64,000 bases of DNA from Enoplolaimus lenunculus (GCA_030248215.1 JASANG010001789.1:89501-153500), one strand, 5' to 3'; numbered from the stretch's first letter, positions 52,828-63,293 are shown. Numbers and translations are program-made. The notes: generated by a model from the sequence alone, not told the origin.

Positions 52828-55800
52828 CTAAAATAAAAAAAAAACAAACACTTGAATATAAAAGTAGCATCGCTTTTTTGATTGGCTGTCGAATTTGTTT
52901 CGATTTGACCGTTAACGAATGGGCGTTTTGTAGGGATGCCGCAGGATCCGCGATCCGCTAAGTGGGAATATTTTTTAGGAAAAACACGAAGGATGCTGAA
53001 TTTTAGCGCATCGGGGTTTTATGGACCACCAGTTTATGGCATTTTCGAGCCATAGCGAAGTGTTTACCTGGGGGATCCAAGTATGTGACACCTGGGTGGA
53101 GTATCTCGTGGGCATGAGTTTTGGAGGGTTCCAGTTTTAGATCTAAGTCTTCGAGGGGAGAGCGCAGGCGGTTGAACGGGATAGGAAAAGTTGAATTGAA
53201 TCGAATTTCAGTGTTTCGGGCACGGCGAAGTCTTTGTTGAACTGAACTGGCTTGGATGGTGCGATAGAGATATTGAGAAACGGAAATTTTCGGATATTTC
53301 AATTCTGAATTCAAAATCGGCAGTTTTGGTGGTTTTGACTGTTAGTATGTGTCGGCAAAATTATAATATTTGTCCGTTCCGTACTGATAACTCATTAGTT
53401 GAGTATTTAGCGGTAATTCTATAAAGTTTTAAATTTCTAACGGTTGTTATGAAATGACTATAGATGGTTAAGTTTGGCTTTTTAATTTTGCAAATTGGAT
53501 AATCATTTCATGAGCCGAGCCGAGTTCTTATTACAGCATTTGGATTAAGTCTTTCATTTTCAAGCGAATATTGGTGGTGTTTTTCGTTTAAATCGAGTTT
53601 TAAGCTTTAATTTCAATATTTTTTTCGGTTGAATATAACGATTACTAGCTAGTCGATTTGTAACCGTTCGGGTATGGCTTGTTAACATCAACAGCTTCAA
53701 TTCGTTCTTTTGTTAATTCTACGTGGTCTTGACTTATGCTTTCGTTGACTGTTAGGGTGGCACTCGTCGTGAGCCGTCCGTCGCCGTGAGTTGCCGTATG
53801 GGGTGACGGTCACTGTCTTTGTATTGTATGCGAAGTGCTTTCCGTATGGATCGAGGTATGTCCACATTTTGGGCGACACTAAAAGTTATTCGTTGTCCGT
53901 CGCCGTATGTTGCCGTTGGTCACTGTGATATTCGAGTTATGTCGACATATAGTAGGCTATAAAAGTTTTTGGAGTGTCGAGCGGTTAACTCTGTGTAGCA
54001 TCTATCATCAGTTGGCGATAAGTTTTAAAGACGTTTGAAACATCAGACATCAGCGGTCAGAACTTCTGTTCATATTGGTTCAACAACACGGCCTCGACGA
54101 TTGTCCTTAACCATTTCTCACATGAATATTTTCTATTTCCCCTGAGACCTACTTTTATGCTAGGATTCGAACTTGGGTGACTGGAGTGGGAGGCGTATAC
54201 CATCACCACTCAGCTATAGGAGCTTGACGCTCGAGCCCGACGGGGCTCCACGTCTTGTGGTGATTTAGTACTATGTATACGTGTTGCAATTGTTAAACAC
54301 GGTGCGATATATATTATTTAACGTATATTCACTGCGCTGAGTTGCCTATAGGCAACTCAATGTGAGAAGGGGTTAAAGCATTACAATTTTCGGCCAATGT
54401 AAAGAACAGGGGCGGAACACTATTACAAGCATATTCCTTAGCCTAAGCCTAAGCGTAAGAATGAGCATATTGCTAAGCCTAAGCGTAAGCCTAAGGCTAA
54501 GCCAACCAAAAAATTAGTCTAAAGCTTAAGCTTACTCTATTGCAGTCCTACAGAAAAACGTTCCGCCCCTGATTTTTACATGGGCCGAATTTTCGAACGG
54601 AGTTTTAAGATTTTCGGCACAACAGTCGCTTAACGCTCCTGAACCTAATTAGTCTTACCAAGGGCAACGTACTTAAAAAGTACAATTACATAATAGCTAA
54701 AACCGCCGGCCTTGGTCGAGTATTGTCCGGCACCCAGTAACGAATCCAGGAGGAATAAGCGATGCATTTGTAAATTCTTATTCTCAAATCTACAACAACT
54801 AACACAACTGACACCTAGAAACAACGAATACCATCCACCATTCTACCGAGAAAATTGGAAACTCCCACGCCATACAGTGTTTCCCACGCCATACAGTGTT
54901 TCCCAAGCCAACAAGAACCCAAAACCAGGTTATGCAAATTACTAATCTGTAGTCAGGGTTTTAGCTTTTTATTGCCAAACCCACGTGCCAACCGTGACAG
55001 CATTTCTCACAAGCCCAACGGGGTGATAAAAACGCTGCGATACAAATAGTCCAACGTATAATTCGTTAATTTTTGATTATCGAAGGTTTGCTAAAACCGC
55101 ACTTTAAAATCTGTAAAATTCCGAAATAAAATTATTGTTCGCCCCCTGGAAAGTTATGGAATACCCTCCATCTGGATTGTATTAATCCAAGCCAGTAGCC
55201 AGTTAATCTAGCTAGTTGGGCGTAAAAGGAATTTCAGGACAAGCCAACACAATGGTATTCGTTGACGTACAAGCAAGGTTGAAAATTTTCTACGGTCCCA
55301 ACATTGTTTCCAGAACGAAATGAGCCCCCACCCTGGGCCTCCCCCTGCGCTGGCTTACGAGCAAAACGCAAACGCCACATCGATCGAACTGCGTTCAGCA
55401 GCGATTTGAGTCAAATTCCGTGACTGCATCGCTTGTTTGAGCGACGGCGTTTGAAGCCAAACTGAAAATTGCCGGAACCGGAACAATTTCGTAATCCAAG
55501 CGCATTGCCATAACGCAACGAGATACAGAACGTAAACACTAAGTCCATATACAGCTTTAATGACGGCAGTTGTCGAAAGAAATGTCGACAGAATAAATAT
55601 CACCAGAATAACACAATGAATCGAGTACTGAAATAATTTTTATGGTTTAAGCGTACGCGAATCATCACTCCCCCCTTACCACCAAATGTGACAGCCGCCC
55701 TCCGCGGACTTAGATTGGTCCTAACAAAATTTAAAATACGGAATTTTAGCCAATCAGACTTCGACAAGTTGGCGATAAAATTGAAACGTCACCTTTCAAT

Positions 55801-58800
55801 TCGCTGATAACACTGCCAAGAGTGAATGATGCATACTTCAACAAGAGTTTACAACTGGGTACATTTTGTATTTGAAAGAACGTCGTTGCGTTTTGGTCAT
55901 CATTATTATTTAGAGGGTGTACAACCTGGGCGAACCATAGTACTTTATCTATCCAGCATCAAAAAGCTTCGCTTATAGTTTAATTAAGGGTTATTGCATG
56001 TGACAGCGACTCCCCTCTATACAAGACAGGTCGCCGAAAGTACAACGCCCGGTGGTACATTTTGTGCCGAACAAATTTTTGTAGTTGCACACTCCTGTTA
56101 AAGTGTGACCATCCACTCTTGGTAGCACCAAGAGTGGATGATGTCCACCTACAGAAGAGTGTACAGCTGACGCGGTAGTGCATGGCACAAAGTGTACCAG
56201 CACGCGTTGCGTTTCCGCTTGACCCCCCTGATTTGGGGGGGGGTGTGGTAACCACGTCATCTACATAGTAAACATATGAATTGTATAATCGGAGCGGCTT
56301 TACCCAAAATTCAAAATATTGGTTCAACGTACCCCCCCAAATAAAGGAGGATGGGCCAATAACGCAAGTACGGTGTAGAAGCTGCCATGCTGATCCATTT
56401 AGCATCCGTAAATTTTATGTGCAATTTTCGCATTTTGAATAGAAAATGACAACAGAGCCTTAATCGGCTTAGGAATACGCTTATACTACTGTTACTGCCG
56501 CGATCTATACATTGGCTGGCATTTTTAATAAACATTAAATGTTGCGTTTTGAACACATTTGCAATTTTACTCACAAATGTTAACTTTCTTAAGCCGGAAC
56601 TAACACGAACCAATCCATATTTAAGTTTAAGCTTTACTTCCGGGAATAACGCAACTGTCGATGAACAATTGACAACATCAGCTAAACTGTTAATATTAAT
56701 TGGGCGTAAGCACTGTGGTCCATTTTCATAAATCAACCGGTGTTTGGCACAGAGTACCCCGTGAGTCGGATAATTGATCTGAAACAATACCAAGTCAGTC
56801 CTACACGGCAACCCTCATTTGTTAAATAAGTAAGTATATATTAGCAGTTGTCATTAATGTAGCTACTTGTCTAGGCGTTCGGCTAAGCTTAGGCTTATGC
56901 GTAGGCTTGTGTTTACGATTAGGCTTATGCTTAGGCTTAGGATTAAGCGTATCTTTATGCTTGGGCTTATGATTAGGTTTAAAGCTTAGGCTTAGGCTTA
57001 GAATTACGTTGGTTTACTATCATGCGGAGGTCAAAATAAATCAGAACACTAGTAACAGCTCGAAACTTGAACCACACGGGTCTTTGGTTGATGCCAAAGC
57101 TTTATTAAACGTAAACATTTTTCTGAAGCTAAATTATAAACCCTGACCAATTTTACACCCATTGTAGTTATATTGTAAATCAAAAATCCGTGTTTTTGTG
57201 TAGTTCGTATCACCAGTTAGTAATAGGTTTTCAAACAAGCGAACTACAGATGTTAAAAATGACAAACTCAGCTGCCAAGCAACAGCCAATAAAATTGCAA
57301 ATAACGTGGCAAATTTAAAAGTTATCGATTGGCTGATTCGATTCAAAATTTATTGGGTTGGTCACCAACTGGCCATAGGAGCCAAACACATTTAAGAATA
57401 TGAGCACTGATACAGATACACATGTTCAACGTACAAGCTGAATCGAAGATGGAACGAATAGCGCAATGATTAATATGAACCCAATGATATTGCGATAGAA
57501 CCGGCTGAGTTCCGTTTTTGATGTTCCGTTTCGTTTGTTTCGACCCTAAAATTAATTTCGACCCAAAAATTAATTTCGACGCTAAAATTAATTTCGACCC
57601 TAAAAATAAGTTTCGAGCGTAAAATTAATTTCGACTCTAAAATTAAGTTTCGACCCTGAAATTAATTTCGACTCTAAAATTAATTTCGAACCTAAAATTA
57701 AGTCCGACCCAAAAATTATTTTCGACCCATAGATTAATTTCGACTTTAAAAATAAGTTTCCACTCTAAAATTAATTTTGACTTTAAAACTAAGTTTCGAC
57801 CCTAAAATTAAGTTTCGACCCAAAATTAAGTTTCGACCCTAAAATTAATATCGACCCGAAATTAATTTCGACTCTAAAATTAATTTCGACTCTAAAATGA
57901 AGTTTCGACGCTAAAACTAATTTCGACCCTAAAATTAAGTTTCGGCACTAAAATTAATATCGACCCGAAATTAATTTCGACTCTAAAATTAATTTCGACT
58001 CTAAAATGAAGTTTCGACGCTAAAACTAATTTCGACTCTAAAATTAAGTTTCGACCCTAAAATTTTACTGTTTTGCTTACCTTTTTAGGTGCGGAAGCTT
58101 TTACTGTAAATATAACCAGTAGAATAGTTACCGCCAGTGCTGACATCAGAAATGTTCCTATTGTCAATAGGCCCCTGAAATAAATTTGGTTCTTGTACAC
58201 TTTCAGACCACAATACAATGAACGCTCATGCATTTGGCTCAGGCTTAGGTTTACGAAAAGGCTTTAGGCTCAGGCTTAGGATAATCGTTTCCGAAACCTA
58301 AGCCTAAGCCTGTGCGAACAGTAGCAAGAAATTGGGTGAAAATTCGACGCGCGGCTCATATCACAGATTTGAATTTCTGATGTTAATTTTGAAAATTAGC
58401 GCATAAAAAGCCTGGAATTTCCAGTAGGACTGTATTGACCCGAATAAGCGGGGACTGATATTTATTTGGCCTCTCCAGAGGTACCCCCCTACTTTGTTAT
58501 TCGGTTACGGACTGCTATTTATTTTTAACTCACGCTCCGCCGCCCTTCGTTACTGATATATATCCGGTACTGCAAATATCCGTTGAATTAAACGTATATT
58601 TGTCTCGTTTCAATAGTTTGAGCGATAATAACAGGTTATACTTAGGAATGTACTTTCAAAATTTAAGTGCGCTGTAAAGCTTCTAACTCAAATTATTCGG
58701 TCCTGGAGTCATTATGTGCTACAATTAGTGTTAATTGACATTTATGGACTCTAATTAGGGTTTAGGGACTCTATCCGCTTACGGAGTCTTATTAGGGATA

Positions 58801-61800
58801 CGGACTCTTATTGATTCGGACCCAAAATGAGGAACCCCCCTTCTTATTCGGGTCAATACAGCAGTAAAATTTTTACAGAAAACTAAAGCCATATTCACAA
58901 GTTGTAAGTTTTTGCTGCAAAAATTTGCAGCTTCAACTTGCACTTGCAAGTTTTGTCCAAAATGTCATTCAAAAAAACTTGCAGCTGCAAATAATTCATT
59001 AAAAATCATAGCTAAGAATTTAGTTTATATACATGTGTGAATGACCGTGCAAGTTCACTGAATTTATTACAGCCGATTTTTCATTGGTTGATGAAAAAAT
59101 ACAAGTTCTGCGTGCAATTTGCTGCTGCAACTTTTTGCACCAAAAACTTGCACGTGTGAGTAGGCCTTTAGATTATAATCCGGAGACTGTGCAACAAGTT
59201 ACACCAAACACCGCTGCAATTTAAAGATATACGCAGAAGCACTTTTGCAGGCTAATAGAATAAACATTTCAAACTCGAGAGCAGATATTTTCTGACACAT
59301 ATAGCACCTATCACCAGTTAGTGATTAGTTAACAAACTAACACACTTTTGCAAATAGAAGATCTTAAAATTGGTGCAGAAGTATGACAAATCAAATACGA
59401 AAAATGTCCATAATTTGGAACATTGCAATGGATTGGTTTAAAAGTTACAAGAACTATCACAAACTGGAGATTGGTGCTATACACATTTGAGAATATGGCC
59501 GTAGATGTGCGTATGGTTTTGTCGTTATGTACGTTCGCTCGCAAAGGCTTATAGATGAGCTTATATCGTTCCGAAATGAAATCATAACTACACCTCAGGT
59601 AAACATTTATCAAATCGCGTCTAAGAATTGTAGCTTACCATCGGGTAAACGCTAACCACTGAACGGCAACAATGAATAAAAATAATACAAACGCAACAAT
59701 GATTTGTGAAGTGAACATTTCGTCTTCCGTTTGACCAAACTTAAATTCAAAAATTAGAAATTTTAAACTTGAATTTTAACTGTGAATAGCAACTCAACGG
59801 CAGATATTTTTTGCAATGTGTGTACCATCTATTATTACCAGTTGGTGATAGGTTTTGTAATTTTTGAATCAGTGAACGCTGAAGCTTAAAATTCTGCACA
59901 TTTTTCGTATTTGCTCTACGTCTGTACTAATTTTGAGTTCAACAACTGCAATAAAATTAGTGAGTTTGAAAACTTATCACTAACTGATGATAGTTGCTAT
60001 TCACATTTGAGAATATGGGCAAACGTCGTTAAATTGAAACGCTGGTTAATGGGCTTAACCAGGCCCGTAGCGAGCCCACCTTGCTGGGGGGGGGGGCTAA
60101 AAATTTTGCACCAGAAGCATTTTAAAGGCCTTCGATGACTTACAAAGGGTTGAAAATTTTCTAGTTGGGACAAAACTTTTCCAGGGGGGGCTCAGCACTT
60201 CTGGCCCCCTCCTTGGCTACGGATCGGCCAATGTAAAGAACAAGGGCGGAACAGTATTATAAGCATATTCCTAAGCCTAAACCTAAGCGTAAGCTTAAGC
60301 GTAAGAATGAGTTAATTTTTCAGCCTATAACCCTAAGTCTAAGCCTAAGCTAGGCAAAAAATCAGTCTAAAGCTTAAGCTTACTCCTTTCTAGTCCCACA
60401 GAGAAATGTTCCGCTCCTGAACTTTACATGGACCTACGGGCCCGCGGCTTACTTATACATTCCAACTATCTTCCAGTTTAAACGGGTACATAAGTTTAAC
60501 GGATATAATCAATTTCTAATACTTTAAAAGATTTTGATTTCTGCTCTAAAACGATAAATTTTTTGTCATTTTTGTCTAAAATTTGAAATTTCCACAAGCT
60601 ATCATCATAATTATTATTAGTTTTCATTGCCTAATTTTAAAATATTAATAATAAATACCTTTTGTTCAATTTTCCGATTTCGAAATATCAACAACAACGG
60701 AATGCAGTACTGACGTTTAAGCTGATTAATACTCATCGCTGAAATTCCTTGGCTTAAAAATTCGTCAACTTCAAGCTCGGCTTCCTTTGCGCTGTCGAGC
60801 GGTTCGCCATTGGCAGATTTCTTGTGCCTGAAAATATTTATTCAGCGTAAAAAACTTTAGAATTATACTAGCAACAATTAAACTTACTGGTCCATGCATA
60901 GAACAGGGCCAGAACGTTGCAATGCAGGAGAGTGATAAAGTAAAGCTTAAGCTTTAGACTAATTTTTTGATTAGGCTTGAATTTAAGCTTATGCTGAGAC
61001 TAAGCTAAAGGCTTATTTTCACGATTAGGCTTACATTGCAAAAAATGGTGAGTCAAATTGACTCTCTCCGAAGTAGGCTTTTCCGGACTACACAAACTGA
61101 GACAAATTCGACTCCGCCCGAGTGAAATTCGACTTACCCGAGTCGGTTAGTGAGTCTAATTTGACTTTGGCGGAGTCGAATTTAACTCCGTTTGTATAGT
61201 CCCGAAAAGCCTATTTCGTTGAGAGTCAATTTGACTCACAATTTTTTGCAGTGTATATATAACACAGTAAACCAATTTGTCTGTCGTTGTGAATTAGTTT
61301 GGCTTAGGTATAGGAATATGCTTATACTACTGCATCCTACCCGCGCATGAAGTTAAACCAGTATTTTAGCAATCGCAGGTGCTTTGCACTTAAATGAAGT
61401 TTTGAGTTATAGCTTCAACGAAACTTACACACGAAAATTTACTCGAACTAAATAAAGCACCGCACAGCTACTGACCGGAAACAAAACAGCCGTGGCTAAA
61501 ATTGTTTACCCGACACACGGCGTTTACCCGCGGGTACCCTCGGGTAATTTCCCACTCTGGCTCAACTGACCTTTTAGCCCCGGTTGAATGACCCATTAGC
61601 CTCATTTCTTTTGTAGTATCACTACTTTCCATTTCCAACGCAGCGTACGATGTGACAACTTCGCTTTGTTTATGCTTATGAATTGCAGAAATCTAAAATG
61701 ATGTGGTCAAGATTAAAGTTTTTATTTGTTGACCTGCGATAGGGTTTACAGCTGTTATTTCGTTTCTACTACTACTGACCATATTCTCAAATTCCGATAG

Positions 61801-63293
61801 CACCTATCACCAGTTAGCGATAAGATTTCAAACTAACGAACTGCTGCAATTGGACCGTTTCAAAATAGCCATCCAAATACGCACAAATCAAACGCAAAAA
61901 ACGTGCTGATTTTTGAGTCTCGGCATTCAATGGTGCGAAAGTTACAAGACCTATCACCAACTGGCAGCATTTGTCTGCACTTGTTTTGATAATACGAGCA
62001 ATAGACTGCAAAAACAGCTGATGCCAAAATTGACCAAAATTTTTTACTAACACAGAATTCTTTAAATGTCGACAGGTAAACCAAGGTGACGTGGTACAAA
62101 TTAGAAGCCCTCCATCGAAGCAAACCCCCAGGTCATCCGAAGCGCAACTTACTCGGTCAGGAGGCGGTTTGACAATGTAAGTCTTCATGCCTTTCAGTTT
62201 TTCATTACGTTCACCAGGGTCGGTCTCTTCAAACTCATATTCTGTACCCAAAAGCGTTCGGGTTTCTTTTGTGATGTGAACCTTTCTGAAACAAAATAAT
62301 ACGCAATTAATATCCACATATCAGGATGCGACCGGACATTAATTATATCGGTAACCGACGCCGGATATTGAACTGTTTACCGGAGCCCGATTTAACCGGA
62401 CATAAGCGTATAAATATGAGCACTGGTGAAAGGAATTGTCAATCGTACAAAAGTATATGTTTCCTGAGTAAAATTGTTAGCTTGGATATTTTATTCTGGT
62501 TCAATTAGTCAACAACTTGCTTCACTTGCCCTGTAAGGTAATCGAAGCAAAATGTTGAATAATTAACGTGTCAAATGCAATTTTGTGGTATTCGTGATTA
62601 CAACCGTGAATATCCGGTATCCGATAGGTTTATACAAGATACCGGATACGGATATCGCTTTTTGCCGGTTATTAAACTGGAACCGGAGATCCGGTGACAC
62701 CCTGATATATACATATACATATATACATATAAATATATAGATATAGATATATATTAAACCTTCAACAATATGCCCTTCCAGAGGCGGATCCAGAAATTTC
62801 TGACTGGGGGGCGGTCTATCAAATGTTATGTGAAACGCAAGAATTATAAGGTAGGGACATTATCATTTTATCAACAAAACAATTTTAGAAGGAGAAAAAT
62901 TGTAAGTTAACGGCCTTATCATTTTATCACCAAAAAATTGTATGGGAAAAAATTGCATATTTATAAATTTCAGAAGCGAAAAACTTGTAAGGTAGAGAGA
63001 GACCTTACCATTTTATCACAAAAAAATTCTCGCGCAGAGGGGTACACCCCACGCCCCTCTCTGGATCCGCTAATGGGCCCCTCCTCCGATTGTTTTGCCC
63101 ACCCTTAAGTTGCCTACGGGGTGTTTCAACGTACCCAGGTATTCCGCCTGCTTCCATATTCGACGCCAGCGTAACGTCATTTGACCAAACGTCAAATTGC
63201 CATTTTTTCAATCCAATCACACCACAATGAGCTTTACCCGAATGAACTCCGACTCGCATGTTGACGTCGACTTTGGTTGAATCACGAACTTCT
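46686..63293 (-). CDS. ADCY2: Transmembrane adenylate cyclase, ADCY2/4/7-like, 3' 15 exons
   Basis: This class III enzyme makes cAMP from ATP at the plasma membrane, downstream of G proteins. Fifteen exons read in phase on the minus strand: 63293-63135, 62285-62153, 61692-61571, 60827-60659, 59739-59639, 58174-58081, 57545-57435, 56778-56575, 55627-55359, 52827-52692, 51988-51872, 50443-50297, 48439-48235, 47813-47689 and 46823-46686 (stop TGA). All have AG acceptors and GT donors. They encode 742 residues: the end of C1a, a short C1b, the second six-helix bundle M2, and a complete C2. Resemblance to the ADCY2/4/7 subgroup rests on [57 protein letters not shown] and INVKGKG. The N-terminus, M1 and the metal-binding part of C1a lie beyond the right edge. 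The symbol names the subgroup; orthology is not proven. Confidence 0.93.
46859..47329 (+). mobile_element. C2-subfamily MITE with 42-bp array, in the last cyclase intron
   Basis: Ends GGTCCATGTTTACAACAGG and TTCTATACATGGGTC. The core is about eight units of TTAGGC runs plus AATAGGCCCATCTATACGC. Confidence 0.9.
47453..47682. mobile_element. B-family MITE, copy 8, touching a cyclase splice donor
   Basis: TACTGTAAGGAGTTGATTAA to CACTAGAATTGGCAGTG. On the minus strand its edge is immediately after the 6-base donor GTAAGC (47688-47683) of the exon 47689-47813. Confidence 0.85.
47856..48108. mobile_element. B-family MITE, copy 9, upstream of the same cyclase exon
   Basis: CATTGTAAATTTCAACGGG to CACTGAAATTTACAGTG, flanked by CG on both sides. 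It lies 42 bp from the acceptor edge of exon 47689-47813. Confidence 0.85.
48580..48793. mobile_element. I-family repeat in a cyclase intron
   Basis: CTGAGGGTGGTGCTGCG and ATAGTCCCACCCTGAGG are inverted ends; the core is CCGTCCGTC/GACGGACGG-rich. Confidence 0.7.
48907..49695. mobile_element. Two H-family repeats (48907-49090 and 49520-49695)
   Basis: GGGCCCGTACCCAGAGAAGG and GGGACCGTAGCCAGAGGTGG mark the first. CCAGCTCACCTTGAAAGG and TCTGGGTACGGTCCCG mark the second. The 430 bp between them is AT-rich intron with no further feature. Confidence 0.55.
49720..49982 (+). mobile_element. E-family TTAA element with tRNA-like block, copy 4
   Basis: TTAA at 49716-49719 and 49983-49986. Ends CCCCTTCTCACATTGAG and CATGTGAGAAAGGG. 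A box TAGCTGAGTGG at 49878-49888 and B box AGTTCGAATCC at 49920-49930. This is the cleanest copy and can serve as the reference. Confidence 0.88.
50512..51400. mobile_element. D-family cluster, one copy split by F
   Basis: D ends recur at 50512 (ATATTCTCAAATGTGTATAG), 51249 (ACATTTGAGAATACGG) and 51378 (ACATTTAAGAATACGAGG). The sequence TGTG-TA is split from TAGCGTCTGTCACTAG by the F element at 50585-50999. Confidence 0.65.
50585..50999. mobile_element. F-family MITE, copy 6, nested in D
   Basis: CTGTAGTTACTCGACTAAG to AAATTTGGGCCACTACAG, with TA at both edges. It carries about 100 bp of extra middle sequence (50755-50880) not in other copies. Confidence 0.75.
52110..52366. repeat. A-rich tandem repeat AAAACAAAAATAGAAACAAAT
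   Basis: Roughly ten units of 22-36 bp in a cyclase intron. The minus-strand frame of phenylalanine and leucine repeats is an artefact. Confidence 0.85.
52367..52431 (+). mobile_element. C2-subfamily right-end fragment
   Basis: CGCTTAGGCTTAGAAATATCC and GACCTGTTCTATACATGAGCC. Confidence 0.7.
52497..52648. repeat. Small inverted-repeat element next to a cyclase exon
   Basis: CATGACTACACCAGGCGAC at 52502 pairs with TTACCTGGTGTAGTCATG at 52627. It ends 44 bp from the donor edge of exon 52692-52827. Confidence 0.65.
52828..54110. other. Intron with two similar frames and an I-like fragment
   Basis: Minus-strand frames at 53003-53314 and 53697-53879 share the peptide TYLDPxGKHFA. An I-like CCGTCCGTCGCCGTGAG block is at 53775-53830. 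No gene is supported. Confidence 0.35.
54111..54372 (-). mobile_element. E-family TTAA element (inverted), copy 5
   Basis: TTAA at 54107-54110 and 54373-54376. Ends CCATTTCTCACATGAA and CAATGTGAGAAGGGG. B box complement GGATTCGAACT and A box complement CCACTCAGCTA are intact. Confidence 0.87.
54392..54586 (-). mobile_element. C1-subfamily MITE (inverted)
   Basis: GGCCAATGTAAAGAACAGG to CCCTGATTTTTACATGGGCC. Flanks CAATTTTC and GAATTTTC match at 7 of 8. Confidence 0.88.
54587..55358. other. Intron; H-like repeat at about 55185-55355
   Basis: CAAGCCAGTAGCCAGTTAATC and TTACGAGC-type words mark a decayed H copy that touches the cyclase exon at 55359. A 17-base phrase around CGCCATACAGTGTTTCCCA is repeated in tandem near 54867-54905. 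Confidence 0.45.
55359..60827 (-). CDS. ADCY2: Adenylate cyclase exons for the C1b end and second membrane bundle
   Basis: Exon 60659-60827 ends C1b with [18 protein letters not shown] and an amphipathic run into the membrane. Helix 7 is in 59639-59739 ([19 protein letters not shown]), helix 8 in 58081-58174 ([20 protein letters not shown]), and helix 9 in 57435-57545 ([19 protein letters not shown]). The extracellular loop is exon 56575-56778, with four cysteines and an NCSS glycosylation site. Helices 10 and 11 are in 55359-55627. Exon 57435-57545 takes its acceptor from the minisatellite at 57546-58070. Confidence 0.9.
55628..56574. other. Intron; small hairpin and a C-type end
   Basis: CATCCACTCTTGGTAGCACC and CAAGAGTGGATG at 56111-56141 form a hairpin. 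A C-family right end is at 56462-56516 (GGCTTAGGAATACGCTTATAC, CTATACATTGGC). A G run precedes GTGTGGTAACC at 56236-56251. Confidence 0.5.
56881..57008 (+). repeat. Degenerate TTAGGC-type array
   Basis: About 14 TTAGGC-like hexamers with CTTATGC interruptions and no recognisable C or G ends, in a cyclase intron. Confidence 0.7.
57150..57400. mobile_element. D-family element in a cyclase intron
   Basis: TATCACCAGTTAGTAATAGG and CATAGGAGCCAAACACATTT then AAGAATATGAG. It lies about 35 bp from the donor edge of exon 57435-57545. Confidence 0.6.
57546..58070 (-). repeat. Intron-filling minisatellite with a splice-acceptor unit
   Basis: About 29 units of 16-19 bp; on the minus strand the unit is TTAATTTTAGGGTCGAAA. 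The array spans the whole 535-bp intron between cyclase exons 58081-58174 and 57435-57545 except about 10 bp at the donor. A 108-bp higher-order block is repeated (57849-57925 and 57957-58035). The last unit contains the real acceptor TTTTAG/GGTCG at 57546/57545. Confidence 0.93.
58223..58320. repeat. Inverted pair of TTAGGC fragments
   Basis: GGCTCAGGCTTAGG on the left and CCTAAGCCTAAGCC on the right, with CGTTTCCGAAA between, could fold as a hairpin. Confidence 0.55.
58430..58861. mobile_element. F-family MITE, copy 7
   Basis: CTGTATTGACCCGAATAAG to TTATTCGGGTCAATACAG, an almost perfect 18-bp inverted end pair. It is the longest, best preserved F copy. Confidence 0.85.
58884..59170. mobile_element. 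K-family repeat, copy 3
   Basis: TAAAGCCATATTCACAAGTTG to TTGCACGTGTGAGTAGGCC. The same internal order as copy 1 in opposite orientation. Confidence 0.7.
59285..59500. mobile_element. D-family element
   Basis: ATAGCACCTATCACCAGTTAG to GCTATACACATTTGAGAATA. Confidence 0.7.
59815..60020. mobile_element. D-family element
   Basis: ATTACCAGTTGGTGATAGG to TGCTATTCACATTTGAGAA, with the internal TTTTGAGTTCAACAACTGC seen also at 25440. Confidence 0.65.
60056..60450. mobile_element. H-family repeat split by a C1 element
   Basis: AACCAGGCCCGTAGCGAGC at left, CCCCCTCCTTGGCTACGG before the insertion and CTACGGGCCCGCGG after it. The shared CTACGG marks the target duplication of the C1 insertion. Confidence 0.75.
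60226..60434 (-). mobile_element. C1-subfamily MITE (inverted), nested in H
   Basis: GGCCAATGTAAAGAACAAGG to CTGAACTTTACATGGACC with a short CCTAAGC core. Confidence 0.85.
60889..61333 (+). mobile_element. C2-subfamily MITE split by an A element
   Basis: GGTCCATGCATAGAACAGG and AAGCTTTAGACTAATTTTTTG at left. TTAGGTATAGGAATATGC and TTATACTACTG at right, where the terminal arm is cut off by the N element. The A element at 61034-61253 lies in the core. Confidence 0.75.
61034..61253. mobile_element. A-family MITE, copy 7, nested in C2
   Basis: CATTGCAAAAAATGGTGAG to CACAATTTTTTGCAGTG, flanked by TA on both sides. Confidence 0.87.
61337..61560. mobile_element. N-family element, 5' truncated, next to a cyclase exon
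   Basis: TACCCGCGCATGAAG through CGCGGGTACCCTCGGGTAA to TTTCCCACTCTGG. Its end lies 10 bp from the cyclase exon at 61571, so it overlaps the donor region. Confidence 0.75.
61571..63293 (-). CDS. ADCY2: Adenylate cyclase exons for C1a end and C1b start
   Basis: Exon 63135-63293 carries [19 protein letters not shown] and [20 protein letters not shown], the conserved C1a core. Exon 62153-62285 continues with [20 protein letters not shown] and ends the C1a fold at [11 protein letters not shown]. Exon 61571-61692 ([13 protein letters not shown]) starts the regulatory C1b linker. C1b is short here, about 80 residues with the next exon, as in the ADCY2/4/7 group. Donors are GTACGT, GTAAGT and GTCAGT. 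Confidence 0.92.
61780..61990. mobile_element. D-family element
   Basis: ATATTCTCAAATTCCGATAG and CACCTATCACCAGTTAGCG at left; ACCTATCACCAACTGGCAG at right. The usual closing CACATTTGAGAATA is degraded. Confidence 0.65.
62322..62704. mobile_element. L/M-type MITE with CAGG...CCCTG ends
   Basis: CAGGATGCGACCGGACATT to GATCCGGTGACACCCTG are inverted ends. ATACCGGATACGGATATCG lies near the right arm. Flanks are both AT-rich (CCACATAT and ATATATAC). Confidence 0.6.
62779..63075. mobile_element. Inverted-repeat element with GCGGATCCAG ends
   Basis: CAGAGGCGGATCCAGAAATT at left and CTCTCTGGATCCGCTAATGG at right. Inside, CCATTTTATCACAAAAAAATT-type phrases recur three times. Confidence 0.65.
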
